A stretch of 64,000 bases of DNA, taken from NCBI RefSeq assembly GCF_014193425.1, contig NZ_JACHZG010000001.1, positions 1,302,001-1,366,000 of the forward strand, in the 5' to 3' direction. Below are positions 33,108 through 40,848 of the stretch, in pieces. The number at the start of each line of letters is the position of its first letter. The first letter of the stretch is position 1. The notes under the pieces are model-generated. The model was not told where the DNA came from. It ran no database searches and saw only the letters and a program-made list of their open reading frames with translations. A program made the translations under genes and the position numbers. Source of the stretch: Microlunatus antarcticus. GTDB taxonomy: Bacteria > Actinomycetota > Actinomycetes > Propionibacteriales > Propionibacteriaceae.

Positions 33108-34370
33108 TCAGGCGGTCCGGACGCGGCGCACGTGCCGCAGCGTGACGACCAGCAGGACCAGGGCCACCACCTGCGTGATCGCGACGACGGTCACGAGCGC
33201 CGGCAGCGACCGTTCGTAGAGGGCGCCGGCGGCGACGCCCCCGACGACCGCCGCGCCGCCCTGCACGGCAGCGAAGACCCCGTACGCGGAGGCGCGGGTC
33301 GGAGCGGGGACGAGGTCGGCGACGAGCGCCTTCACCGTCGAGTCCTGCACGCCCATGGCCGCGCCCCACAGCAGCACGCCCACCAGGACGGCGACCCCCG
33401 AGCCGGTGAACGCGAGCGGCGGCACGGCCGCGACGAGGAAGGGCAGGACGAGGAGCACCCGCCCCTTCACGCGGTCGTACGCCCACCCGGTGCCGAGCGC
33501 GGCGACCGCCTCGGCCGCCATCGCCGCGGGCGTAGACCAGCGGGACGGCCGCGAGCGGGACGACGTGCTCCCGGGTGAGGTGGAAGGAGATGACACCGAA
33601 GGTGACCAGCCCGGCCGTGGCCGCACCGGCCGCGGCGGCGAAGCGCCAGAAGGCGGTGGGGAGCCCGTCGCCGGGCCGCCACCAGCCCGAGCGCCGGGCG
33701 GCGGGTCCGGGGGCGACGCCCGTCGGGCTCGTACGTGGCACCGGCGGGGTGTCGGGCTGCCCGGTCCGGCGCCGGATCCAGCCGAGGACGACCAGGGCGG
33801 CGGCGCCCGGCACGACCAGCACGGCCAGGGCGGGCCACAGCGTCCCGGCGAGGGCGGCGACCCCGGCCACGAGCAGCGGTCCCGCGACGGCGCCCGCCTG
33901 GTCGAGGGCCTTGTGGACCGCGAAGCCGCGTCCGAGGCCGACCCCGCTGGCCGCGTGGGCCAGCAGCGCGGTCTTCGCCGGGCTCCGGACGGCCTTGCCG
34001 GTGCGTTCGGCGAGGATCAGGGCGCAGGCGAGGGCCAGGCCCGCGCCGCCGAGGAACGGGGTGACGGCGAGCGCCGGCACGCAGACCGCCTGATGCCGTA
34101 GCCGACCAGCGTCAGGGTCCAGTAACGACCGCTGCGGTCGGCCCAGCGCCCCGAGACCAGGCGCAGCACGAGGGCCATCGCCTCGCCGACCCCCGTGACC
34201 AGCCCCACCAGCACCGCCGACGCGCCGAGCGACGCGAGCAGCGGACCGGTGACGGACCGGGCGCCCTCGTAGACCATGTCGGCCGACAGGCTGACGACGC
34301 CGAAGCCGACCACGGCGCGCCACGGTGACCAGGACCCGGAGGGGCGCGCGCTGGTCACCACGGCGGTCAC
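33108..34370 (-). pseudogene. MFS transporter gene with two compensating frameshifts
   Basis: Three consecutive pieces of one ~420-residue major facilitator protein lie in two frames. The N-terminus runs from GTG 34370 (VVSLSADMVYEGARSVTGPL, then RWADRSGRYWTLTLVGYG) to about 34090. The middle is in another frame, about 34090-33530 (LILAERTGKAVRSPAKTALL, HKALDQAGAVAGPLLVAG). The C-terminus returns to the first frame, 33530-33108 (MAAEAVAALGTGWAYDRVKG, MGVQDSTVKALVADLVPAPT). A one-base loss near 34088-34096 and a one-base gain near 33524-33533 (a GCCCGCGGCG run) would explain it. All parts look conserved, so either a recent pseudogene or two assembly errors. It converges on xerD with a 10-bp gap. 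Confidence 0.8.
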
Positions 34371-34420
34371 CGTACGTTCTCGGGCGACAGACACCGGACG
34401 ACGGGCACGAGGAGAGACCG

Positions 34421-34816
34421 ATGAGGCTGCACCACGTGCAGGTCGCCTGCGCACCCGGGACCGAGGACGAGGCCCGACGCTTCTACGGCACCGGGCTCGG
34501 GCTTTCCGAGGTCGAGAAGCCCGACGACCTCAAGGCCCGCGGCGGCGCGTGGTTCCGGGGGTACGACGCCACGGGCACCGTGACCGCCGAGGTCCACGTC
34601 GGCGTCGAGGACCCGTTCCTGCCCGCGCGCAAGGCGCACCCGGCACTGCAGTACGACAGCGTCGCCGAGCTCGAGGAGGTGGCGGCGCGGCTGCGCGGGC
34701 TGGGCTACGAGGTCGACTGGAGCCAGCGCCGCACCTTCGGAGGGAACGAGCGCTGCCACACGGCCGACGGGCAGGGGAACCGCGTCGAGCTCCTCGCCCC
34801 CGCCCCGCCGGCCTGA
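34421..34816 (+). CDS. Glyoxalase/VOC-superfamily protein
   Basis: 131 residues, one VOC module pair: MRLHHVQVACAPGTEDEARRFY at the N-terminus, then ARGGAWFRGY and a second beta-alpha unit ending FGGNERCHTADGQGNRVELL. Histidine near the N-terminus and Glu near the C-terminus (RVELL) are at metal-ligand positions. The substrate is unknown; family members act on methylglyoxal adducts, extradiol substrates or bind drugs. Start ATG 34421 behind GGAGAG. TACGTT (34373-34378) is a possible -10 box in the region shared with the divergent MFS gene. Confidence 0.75.
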   Translation: MRLHHVQVACAPGTEDEARRFYGTGLGLSEVEKPDDLKARGGAWFRGYDATGTVTAEVHVGVEDPFLPARKAHPALQYDSVAELEEVAARLRGLGYEVDWSQRRTFGGNERCHTADGQGNRVELLAPAPPA

Positions 34817-34839
34817 GGCCCTCGCCCTGACGACCCTGC

Positions 34840-35733
34840 CTAGGAGGCCTGCGCCCCGCCGGCCACGGTGAGGATCTCGCCGGTGACGTAGCTGGACTCC
34901 TGCGAGGCGAAGAAGACGTACGCCGGCGCGAGCTCGGCCGGCTGGCCCGCCCGGCCCAGCGGCGTGTCCTCGCCGTGGCCCTCGGCCCGCTCGACGGGCA
35001 TGGTCGCCGGGATCAGCGGCGTCCAGATCGGCCCCGGGGCCACGGTGTTGACGCGGATGCCCTTCTCCGCCAGCTCGAGCGCGAGGCCCTTGGTGAAGTT
35101 GACGATCCCGGCCTTGGTCGTCGCGTAGTCGAGCAGCTCGGGCGAGGGCGAGAGCGCCTGCACGGACGACGAGTTGATGATCACCGACCCGGGCTGCAGG
35201 TGGGGGAGCGCGAACCTGCAGAGCCAGAACATGGCGTACAGGTTCGTCTTCATCACCCGGTCGAGCTGCTCGGTGGTGATGTCGGCGATGCCGCCGAGCT
35301 GCGCCATCTGGTAGGCGGCGTTGTTCACGAGGATGTCGATGCCGCCGAGCTCGGCGACCGCGGTGTCGACGATCGCCTGGCAGACCGCCTCGTCACGGAT
35401 GTCTCCCGGGTGGCGCACGGCCTTGCGACCGGCGGCCTCGACCAGCCGGGCCGTCTCCGCCGCGTCCTCCTCCTCCTCGGGCAGATAGCTGATGAGGACG
35501 TCCGCGCCCTCGCGGGCGAAGGCGATCGCGACGGCCCGACCGATGCCGGAGTCGCCGCCGGTGATCACGGCCCGCTTGCCGGTCAGCCGGTCGCGACCGC
35601 GGTAGGACTCCTCGCCGTGGTCCGGGGTGTCGCGCATGTCCGCGGTCAGCCCGGGGTGGGCGATCTGGTCGTCGGTGTGCGCGGGCTGGTCGTGCTGCTC
35701 GGCGGGGTCGGTCGGCGTGGTCTGGTCGCTCAT
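34840..35733 (-). CDS. SDR-family NAD(P)-dependent oxidoreductase
   Basis: 297 residues. A hydrophilic N-terminal ~45 residues (TDPAEQHDQPAHTDDQIAHP) is followed by a classical short-chain dehydrogenase: cofactor loop AVITGGDSGIGRAVAIAFAR, DILVNNAAYQ, catalytic Ser in INSSSVQA, YATTKAG (Tyr-x3-Lys) and VNTVAPGPIWTPL. The N-terminal extension and sequence resemble the YghA / general-stress-protein 39 subgroup. The substrate is unknown. Start ATG 35733; no clear ribosome site was seen. The promoter region is shared with the divergent CmtR-like gene. Confidence 0.87.
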   Translation of the reverse strand: MSDQTTPTDPAEQHDQPAHTDDQIAHPGLTADMRDTPDHGEESYRGRDRLTGKRAVITGGDSGIGRAVAIAFAREGADVLISYLPEEEEDAAETARLVEAAGRKAVRHPGDIRDEAVCQAIVDTAVAELGGIDILVNNAAYQMAQLGGIADITTEQLDRVMKTNLYAMFWLCRFALPHLQPGSVIINSSSVQALSPSPELLDYATTKAGIVNFTKGLALELAEKGIRVNTVAPGPIWTPLIPATMPVERAEGHGEDTPLGRAGQPAELAPAYVFFASQESSYVTGEILTVAGGAQAS

Positions 35734-35808
35734 GGGGGTCACGTACCCGGGCCGACGCACGCCGAAGCGCTCCGCCGGTTCAGGAGTACCTGTATCCAGC
35801 GGACGCTG

Positions 35809-35814
35809 TACTGT
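35809..35814 (+). promoter_or_regulatory. -10 box for leaderless cmtR transcript
   Basis: TACTGT, 6 nt, then GTG 35821. Confidence 0.55.
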
Positions 35815-35820
35815 CGGGCC

Positions 35821-36174
35821 GTGCAGCTCTCCACGTCCACCGACGCGCTCTCCCGCTTCGGCCACGCGTTGTCCGACCCCACCCGCGCCCGGGTGCTGCT
35901 GACGCTCCGGACGGGCCCGTCCTACCCGGCCGAGCTGGCCGACCTCCTCGGGGTGACGCGCCAGGCGATGTCGAACCACCTCGCCTGCCTGCGCGGCTGC
36001 GGCCTCGTCGTCGCGGTCCCCGAGGGCCGGAGGTCCCGCTACGAGCTGGCCGACGCCCGTCTGGTCAGCGCGCTGGGCGACCTCCTCGCGCTGGTGCTGG
36101 TCGTCGACCCCGACTGCTGCGGCGGCGAGGACGAGGCGGCCCCGACGGTGGCCGGGACGGAGGTCCACGCGTGA
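35821..36174 (+). CDS. cmtR: CmtR-type ArsR/SmtB metal-sensing repressor
   Basis: 117 residues. Winged helix with ALSDPTRARVLLTLRTG and the recognition helix TRQAMSNHLACLRGCGLVV. Cys56 and Cys60 lie in that helix, and Cys99-Cys100 in the C-terminal DPDCCGGED. M. tuberculosis CmtR uses Cys57, Cys61 and Cys102 to bind Cd(II)/Pb(II), and the spacing here is nearly the same, so a Cd/Pb sensor is likely. It would release its operator on metal binding and switch on the coupled exporter gene, which starts inside its stop codon (GTGA). Confidence 0.85.
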   Translation: MQLSTSTDALSRFGHALSDPTRARVLLTLRTGPSYPAELADLLGVTRQAMSNHLACLRGCGLVVAVPEGRRSRYELADARLVSALGDLLALVLVVDPDCCGGEDEAAPTVAGTEVHA

Positions 36175-36887
36175 CGACGCTGACGCTGGGTCCTTCGCCG
36201 GCCCGCCGCTCCCTGCTCGCCCGGCGGATCCGCTGGTTCGTCGCCGCCACCATCACCTACAACGTCGTCGAGGCGGTCGTCGCCCTGGCGGCCGGGACGC
36301 GGGCCTCGTCGAGCGCGCTGATCGGCTTCGGGCTCGACTCGGTCATCGAGGTCGCCTCGGCTGCCGCGGTCGCGTGGCAGTTCGCGGGGCGCGACCCCGA
36401 GGCGCGCGAGCAGACCGCGCTGCGCGTCATCGCCTTCTCGTTCTTCGGGCTCGCCGCCTTCGTCACCGTCGACGCGGTCCGGTCGCTGGTGGGCGGCGGC
36501 TCCACCGAGCACTCGACGGTCGGCCTCGTCCTGGCGGCGGTCAGCCTCGCCGTGATGCCGCTGCTCTCGTACGGGCAGCGCCGCACCGGGCGCGAGCTCG
36601 GGTCCCGCTCCGCCGTCGCCGACTCGAAGCAGACCCTGCTCTGCACGTACCTGTCGGCGGTGCTGCTGGTCGGGCTCGCGCTGAACAGCCTGCTGGGCTG
36701 GTCGTGGGCCGACCCGGTCGCCGCCCTGGTCATCGCCGCCGTCGCCGTCCGCGAGGGCCGCGAGGCCTGGCGGGGCGACAGCTGCTGCAGCCCGGCGTCG
36801 GCGCTGCACCCGGCCGCGGTCCCCGAGGAGCCGGCCTGCGCGTGCGGCCCGGGCTGCGCTGACGCCTGCTGCGCCTCCGGCCGCTAG
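36171..36887 (+). CDS. CDF-like cation transporter with a Cys-rich C-terminus
   Basis: 238 residues with five or six hydrophobic helices. Cation-efflux marks: SSSALIGFGLDSVIEVASAA (helix with Asp facing the pore) and ADSKQTLLCTYLSAVLLVGLALN with Asp and Cys in the matching later helix, then WADPVAALVIAAVAVREG. The last ~35 residues hold eight cysteines (DSCCSPAS, CACGPGCADACC), a probable soft-metal-binding tail. The protein lacks a long cytoplasmic CDF domain. Coupled to cmtR by a 4-bp overlap, it probably exports Cd, Pb or Zn. The stop overlaps the stop of the convergent EVE gene. Confidence 0.77.
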   Translation: MTTLTLGPSPARRSLLARRIRWFVAATITYNVVEAVVALAAGTRASSSALIGFGLDSVIEVASAAAVAWQFAGRDPEAREQTALRVIAFSFFGLAAFVTVDAVRSLVGGGSTEHSTVGLVLAAVSLAVMPLLSYGQRRTGRELGSRSAVADSKQTLLCTYLSAVLLVGLALNSLLGWSWADPVAALVIAAVAVREGREAWRGDSCCSPASALHPAAVPEEPACACGPGCADACCASGR

Positions 36888-37384
36888 CCCACCGGCGGAG
36901 GCGGCTCGGGCCAGTCGGGCAGCAGCTCGGTCAGCACCTCCAGCTGGTCCCGCGAGACCCAGGACGGGTTCGACCCCTGGGGCATGCGCTGGACCTCCAG
37001 GTCGGTCAGGCCCGCCGCGCGCAGGTCGGCCGCCGGGAGAGGCTGCTCCAGCAACGGCACGTCCACCCGTACGCGGGCCCGGAGGCCGCGCCGGGCGGTG
37101 TCGTCGAGCCACCAGCCCGCCTCGGCCTCGTCCCAGGGCTCGGCCTCCGCGACGACGTGCCCGAGCCCCCACACCCCGCGGGTCAGCCCGCCGGTGCCGG
37201 GTCCGGAGAGCCAGAAGACCACCGGGTCGCCCGGGCGCATCAGCGCGCTGCGGTAGCCGCGCCGCACCGACCAGGACGTCAGCCTGGTCTCGCCGTCGGC
37301 CAGGAACCGTCGCAGGTCCCACACGGCGGGGTTGGCCTTGAGCAGCCACGCACCCAGCGTCGTCCGGGTGATCGCCGGGGCCAT
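36884..37384 (-). CDS. EVE/PUA-like domain protein
   Basis: 166 residues. AWLLKANPAVWDLRRFLADG is followed by a PUA-like barrel segment MRPGDPVVFWLSGPGTGGLTRGVWGLGHVV, as in EVE-domain proteins that bind modified bases in DNA or RNA and often occur in defence or RNA-modification contexts. I see no fused nuclease or methylase. Start ATG 37384 after AGGAGG. Divergent from the GAF-ANTAR gene and overlapping the CDF gene by 4 bp tail-to-tail. Role unknown. Confidence 0.68.
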   Translation of the reverse strand: MAPAITRTTLGAWLLKANPAVWDLRRFLADGETRLTSWSVRRGYRSALMRPGDPVVFWLSGPGTGGLTRGVWGLGHVVAEAEPWDEAEAGWWLDDTARRGLRARVRVDVPLLEQPLPAADLRAAGLTDLEVQRMPQGSNPSWVSRDQLEVLTELLPDWPEPPPPVG

Positions 37385-37463
37385 CGGCGCCTCCTGGGGT
37401 CTCGTCGGTCCGCCGTGTCCGGGCGCGCACGACGTCCGCCCCGCCGCGCGGTAGGAAGGAACC

Positions 37464-38240
37464 ATGGCACGGGTGTCCGCCGACGCGGAGGAGCCGTCCG
37501 GACGACGCGGCGCGGGTCCTCCGGGCAGCCTGGCCGCCGACTTCCTGGAGGCCGTCGGGCAGCAGATGGGCGACGGTCCGCTCACGCCCGGAGCCCTGGC
37601 GCGCGCGGTCGTCTCCCTGCTCCCGGTCGACGGGGCGGGGCTCGCCACGGTGACCGGTGAGCTCCGGCTGCCGCTGGCGGCGAGCACCGCCGCCGCCGAG
37701 GAGGCCGAGGAGCTCCAGACCACGCTGGGCGACGGGCCCTGCCTGGTCGCGGCGCAGACGGGGGCGCCGTGCGCGGCGGACCTGCCGGAGCTGCTGGAGC
37801 GGTGGCCGCTCTACGCCGAGGAGCTGACGCGGCGCACGCCGTACCGCTCGGTCGCGGCGCTCCCGCTGCCCAGCCCGGCCGGGGAGGTCTTCGCCGCGCT
37901 CGACCTCTACGCGGAGGACGCGGCGCTCAGCGCACACCTCGACCTGGACCTGGTCGCGGCAGCGGTCGCCGCACCGCTGGGCGCGCTGCTCGACCTCTGC
38001 CTGCGCCCCGTCCGCGACGCGGTCACCGAGGACGCGCTGCCCGAGTGGTACGCCGACGCGACCGCCCGGCGTCTCGACGTGTCGATCGCCATCGGCATGG
38101 TGATGGCGTCGTCGCACCGGTCGGTCGGTGACGCCCTCAGCGTGCTGCGGGGCCACGCGTACAGCCACGACCGTCAGCTCGACGACGTCGCGGAGGACGT
38201 CGTGCTGGGCCGGCTGCCGGTGGAGGACCTCGCGGGCTGA
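37464..38240 (+). CDS. GAF and ANTAR domain protein (putative RNA-binding antiterminator)
   Basis: 258 residues. Residues ~25-180 resemble a GAF sensor domain (LQTTLGDGPCLVAAQTGAPC, YRSVAALPLPS). Residues ~195-250 form an ANTAR-like three-helix domain: LDVSIAIGMVMASSHRSVGDALSVLRGHAYSHDRQLDDVAEDVV, quoted by its ends, with the family A.G..M start. ANTAR proteins bind paired hexaloop RNA hairpins and prevent termination. The signal sensed and targets are unknown; a large hairpin lies 46 bases downstream. ATG start after GAAGGAA. Confidence 0.78.
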   Translation: MARVSADAEEPSGRRGAGPPGSLAADFLEAVGQQMGDGPLTPGALARAVVSLLPVDGAGLATVTGELRLPLAASTAAAEEAEELQTTLGDGPCLVAAQTGAPCAADLPELLERWPLYAEELTRRTPYRSVAALPLPSPAGEVFAALDLYAEDAALSAHLDLDLVAAAVAAPLGALLDLCLRPVRDAVTEDALPEWYADATARRLDVSIAIGMVMASSHRSVGDALSVLRGHAYSHDRQLDDVAEDVVLGRLPVEDLAG

Positions 38241-38285
38241 GCTCGACCCCGACGGTTCGGGGGAGCGTCGTGCGGGAGAGGAGAA

Positions 38286-38327
38286 GAGCGGCGAGAGGAT
38301 GCTCGGGGGTTCATCCCCTCGCCGCTC
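38286..38327. terminator. Large hairpin after the GAF-ANTAR gene
   Basis: GAGCGGCGAG-A-GGATG (38286-38301) pairs with CATCC-C-CTCGCCGCTC (38312-38327): 15 bp with an A/C internal mismatch and a 10-nt loop. No T-tract follows. It may be a terminator or a regulatory RNA structure. Confidence 0.5.
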
Positions 38328-38521
38328 AAGAGAGAACCTACGGCCTCCCGAAGCCCTGGGCACCCTCGCGTCGTGTCATCTAGCGGACACGACCAGAACT
38401 GGACAACTCGCGCTACGACCTTCCTGATCACCGGTCGGATGACTAAGTTGCTGAGAAGTACGTGATGGGAGTCTGAATCCCGCCCGACGATCGGGGGATC
38501 GTCGCGAGAGCAGACGCCTAC
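38328..38521. other. Gene-free stretch with one small hairpin
   Basis: No supported gene was seen between 38241 and 38585. A perfect 8-bp stem CGACGATC-GGGG-GATCGTCG lies at 38485-38504. Base composition is slightly less GC-rich around 38380-38480. Confidence 0.5.
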
Positions 38522-38549
38522 GGGGCCGGCAGCCGTGGCTGCCGGCCCC
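38522..38549 (-). terminator. Hairpin after rskA
   Basis: GGGGCCGGCAGCC-GT-GGCTGCCGGCCCC, 13-bp perfect arms, 37 bases past the rskA stop on the minus strand. A GC-rich terminator candidate without a T-tract. Confidence 0.6.
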
Positions 38550-38585
38550 GTGGCCTGTCCGCTGGGACCCGTCGGTGTGGACGGG

Positions 38586-39329
38586 TCAGAGGGTGACGAC
38601 GCCCTGGACGTCGGTGGGCCGGTCCGCGCCGCCCACGTCCTCGATGGAGACGGCCACGCCGGTCGACTCCTGGATGGGCCCGTGGAACCACTGCGCCACG
38701 TTCGTGCCGGCCGGGACCAGGTTGTCCGCGGTCACGGCCTGGTCGCGCATCGTCCACAGCTCGTACGTCTTGCCGAGCCCCGGCGAGGGCAGGTGGCCCC
38801 CGACGAACAGGGCCCGGTTCTGGCTCTTGGAGACGACGAAGGACACCTGGGCGCCGTTGGCGAGCACCATCGGCACGATCCGTGCGTCCGGGGCCGCGAG
38901 AAGCGAGTTGTCCGCCGAGGGTCCGGCCACGGGTGCCTGCTGCTGGCGGGCGAGGGAGTAGACCGCACCACCGAGCGCGAGGGCCAGGACGGACACCGCG
39001 GCGACGAGCACCGACAGCACCCGGGCCCGACGGCTCGAGCGGCGCAGGGCGAGCTCGTCGACCTCCCGCGGACGCTCCTGGAGCACGTCCCCGTGGAGCG
39101 GCGGCAGCTGGTGGACGTCGGAGAGACCGCGCAGGATCGACGTGCGCAGGGCCGGCGGTGGGGGCGGCGCGGCGGCCAGCACCGACAGCCGCGGGGCGGT
39201 CTCGCAGAACTCGGCGACCTCGCGGCTGCAGGTCGAGCACACCGCGCGGTGCGCCTCGAACTCCTCGAGCTCGTCGGCCTCCAGCGCGTCGAGGACGTAC
39301 GCCCCGGTGGCGCCATGGATCTCGTTCAT
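38586..39329 (-). CDS. rskA: Anti-sigma-K factor RskA
   Basis: 247 residues. A zinc-binding anti-sigma head (residues ~1-60) has EFEAHRAVCSTCSREVAEF, the H-x3-C-x2-C motif. A single membrane helix (VLSVLVAAVSVLALALGGAV) at ~110-130 and an extracytoplasmic RskA domain with LGKTYELWTM follow. It should hold SigK inactive at the membrane until regulated proteolysis. ATG start 39329 after GGGGAAG, 11 bases behind sigK in the same operon, as in mycobacteria. Confidence 0.87.
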   Translation of the reverse strand: MNEIHGATGAYVLDALEADELEEFEAHRAVCSTCSREVAEFCETAPRLSVLAAAPPPPPALRTSILRGLSDVHQLPPLHGDVLQERPREVDELALRRSSRRARVLSVLVAAVSVLALALGGAVYSLARQQQAPVAGPSADNSLLAAPDARIVPMVLANGAQVSFVVSKSQNRALFVGGHLPSPGLGKTYELWTMRDQAVTADNLVPAGTNVAQWFHGPIQESTGVAVSIEDVGGADRPTDVQGVVTL

Positions 39330-39340
39330 CGTTCTTCCCC

Positions 39341-39973
39341 TCACGCCTCGACTCCCAGCGCGTCTCGTAGCCGGATCAGTCCGTCGCGGACCCGGGTCTT
39401 CACTGTGCCGAGCGGCAGCTCGAGGCGCGCGGCGATCTCGGTCTGGGTGAACCCGCCGAAGTAGGCCAGCGTGAGCGCCTCTCGCTGGATCGGCGTCAGC
39501 GACTCCAGGGCCTTGCGGACCCGGGCCGCCTCCATCCGCTGCTCGACGCCCTCCCACACGTGGTCGACCTCGCGGCCGATCCCGGTGACGGCGTAGTGCT
39601 CGTCGCGAGCCACCTCGCGGGTGACCGAGCGGACCCGGTCGACCGCGCGGCGGTGGGCCATCGTGGCGATCCAGGCCAGCGCCGACCCCTTGACGGAGTC
39701 GAAGCGCGCCGCCTGGCGCCACACCTCGGTGTAGACCTCCTGCGTCACCTCGGCCGCGTGGTCGGGGGAGCGCAGGACGCGCCAGACGATCCCGTAGACC
39801 CGACCCGAGGTCCGGTCGTAGAGCTCGGCGAAGGCGTCCTGGTCACCGCGCGCGGAGGAGTGGACGAGCTCGACGAGCTCAGCCGCCTCCCCCTCACGCG
39901 CGGAGGTGGGCTCCGGAGAGCCCGAGGGCCGGGAGTCGTCTCCCGGCCCCGTAGGCACCGCGTACAGCGTCAT
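39341..39973 (-). CDS. sigK: ECF RNA polymerase sigma factor SigK
   Basis: 210 residues. Region 2 at ~40-110: DAFAELYDRTSGRVYGIVWR, EVTQEVYTEVW, ALAWIATMAHRRAVDRVRS. Region 4 at ~150-205: LTPIQREALTLAYFGGFTQTEIA, then LPLGTVKTRVRDGLIRLRD. Its pairing with RskA and a secreted fasciclin protein repeats the mycobacterial sigK-rskA and mpt70/mpt83 link, so SigK probably drives the adjacent fasciclin and oxidoreductase genes (inference). ATG start 39973. Confidence 0.88.
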   Translation of the reverse strand: MTLYAVPTGPGDDSRPSGSPEPTSAREGEAAELVELVHSSARGDQDAFAELYDRTSGRVYGIVWRVLRSPDHAAEVTQEVYTEVWRQAARFDSVKGSALAWIATMAHRRAVDRVRSVTREVARDEHYAVTGIGREVDHVWEGVEQRMEAARVRKALESLTPIQREALTLAYFGGFTQTEIAARLELPLGTVKTRVRDGLIRLRDALGVEA

Positions 39974-40001
39974 GCTCGGTCTGACCCGGTGCCTGGTGCG
40001 A

Positions 40002-40667
40002 TCAGGACTTCGGCAGCAGGACGGTGTCGATGATGTAGACCGTCGCGTTGGCGGTCTGCACGTTGCCGCAGACGACCTTGGAGGTGCCGTCGACGGTGAA
40101 GTCCTCGCCGCTGCCGGTGACCTTGATGTCGGTCTTGGCGAGCGAGGTGTGGCTGCCGGCGAGGTCCGTCGGCGCCAGCTTCGGCGAGGTGACGTGACCG
40201 GTCAGGATGGCGGTGAGGGTCTTCTTGTCGGCGAGGACCTTCTTGAGGTCGGCGGCCGGGATCTTCTTGAAGGCGTCGTTCGTCGGCGCGAAGACGGTGA
40301 TGTTCTCGGCGTTGTTCAGCGTGTCGACCAGGCCGGCGGCCTTGACCGCGGTGACGAGGGTGGACAGCGCCGGGTTGTTGCTGGCCGCCGTGGCGACCGG
40401 GTCCTGCGACATGCCGTCGAACGAGCCCTTGCCCGAGGTCGGGACGGCGGCGCAGCCGGAGCCGAAGGGGGCGCTCGCGTCGCTGGCCGAGGCCGAGGGG
40501 CTGGCGGCGCTGGAGGAGGGGGCGGCGGCGCTCGAGGACGGGGCGGCGGCGCTCGACGCGGGGGCCGCACCGGAGTCGGCGGTGTCGCCGCAGGCCGCGA
40601 GGCTCAGGGGGAACGCGACGACCGCGGCGAGGGCGGCGATCTTGGTGGCGGAAGACTTGAAGTTCAT
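40002..40667 (-). CDS. Fasciclin-domain lipoprotein (MPT70/MPT83-like)
   Basis: 221 residues. Lipoprotein signal ending in the lipobox LSLAAC (Cys ~26), an Ala/Ser/Pro-rich linker of ~40 residues, then one FAS1 domain: NPALSTLVTAVKAAGLVDTL, ITVFAPTNDAFKKIPAADL, and ATVYIIDTVLLP at the end. FAS1 domains mediate adhesion or complex formation outside the cell; mycobacterial MPT70/83 are SigK-dependent antigens. ATG start 40667 after AGAAAGG. The 181 bases upstream contain no gene and probably the promoter. Confidence 0.87.
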   Translation of the reverse strand: MNFKSSATKIAALAAVVAFPLSLAACGDTADSGAAPASSAAAPSSSAAAPSSSAASPSASASDASAPFGSGCAAVPTSGKGSFDGMSQDPVATAASNNPALSTLVTAVKAAGLVDTLNNAENITVFAPTNDAFKKIPAADLKKVLADKKTLTAILTGHVTSPKLAPTDLAGSHTSLAKTDIKVTGSGEDFTVDGTSKVVCGNVQTANATVYIIDTVLLPKS

Positions 40668-40848
40668 GATCGGCCTTTCTGAGGGCACGACGTGCGGGGC
40701 TCCTCGGATGGGCCCCACGGTGTTGACGCCTCCAGTTCGCCACCGCTCGGGAGGGGGATTGGTCACGGTTCAACCAATTTCTGACCAGGGCAAACGGATG
40801 CGGGCATGCCGAAAAACCTCCCGGAGGAGGTCGTGGGGCAGAGCTCTG

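Noticed and set aside
33500-34100. Programmed frameshifting in the MFS gene
   Set aside because: No slippery heptamer or stimulatory structure was recognised at either site, and two opposite shifts would be needed.
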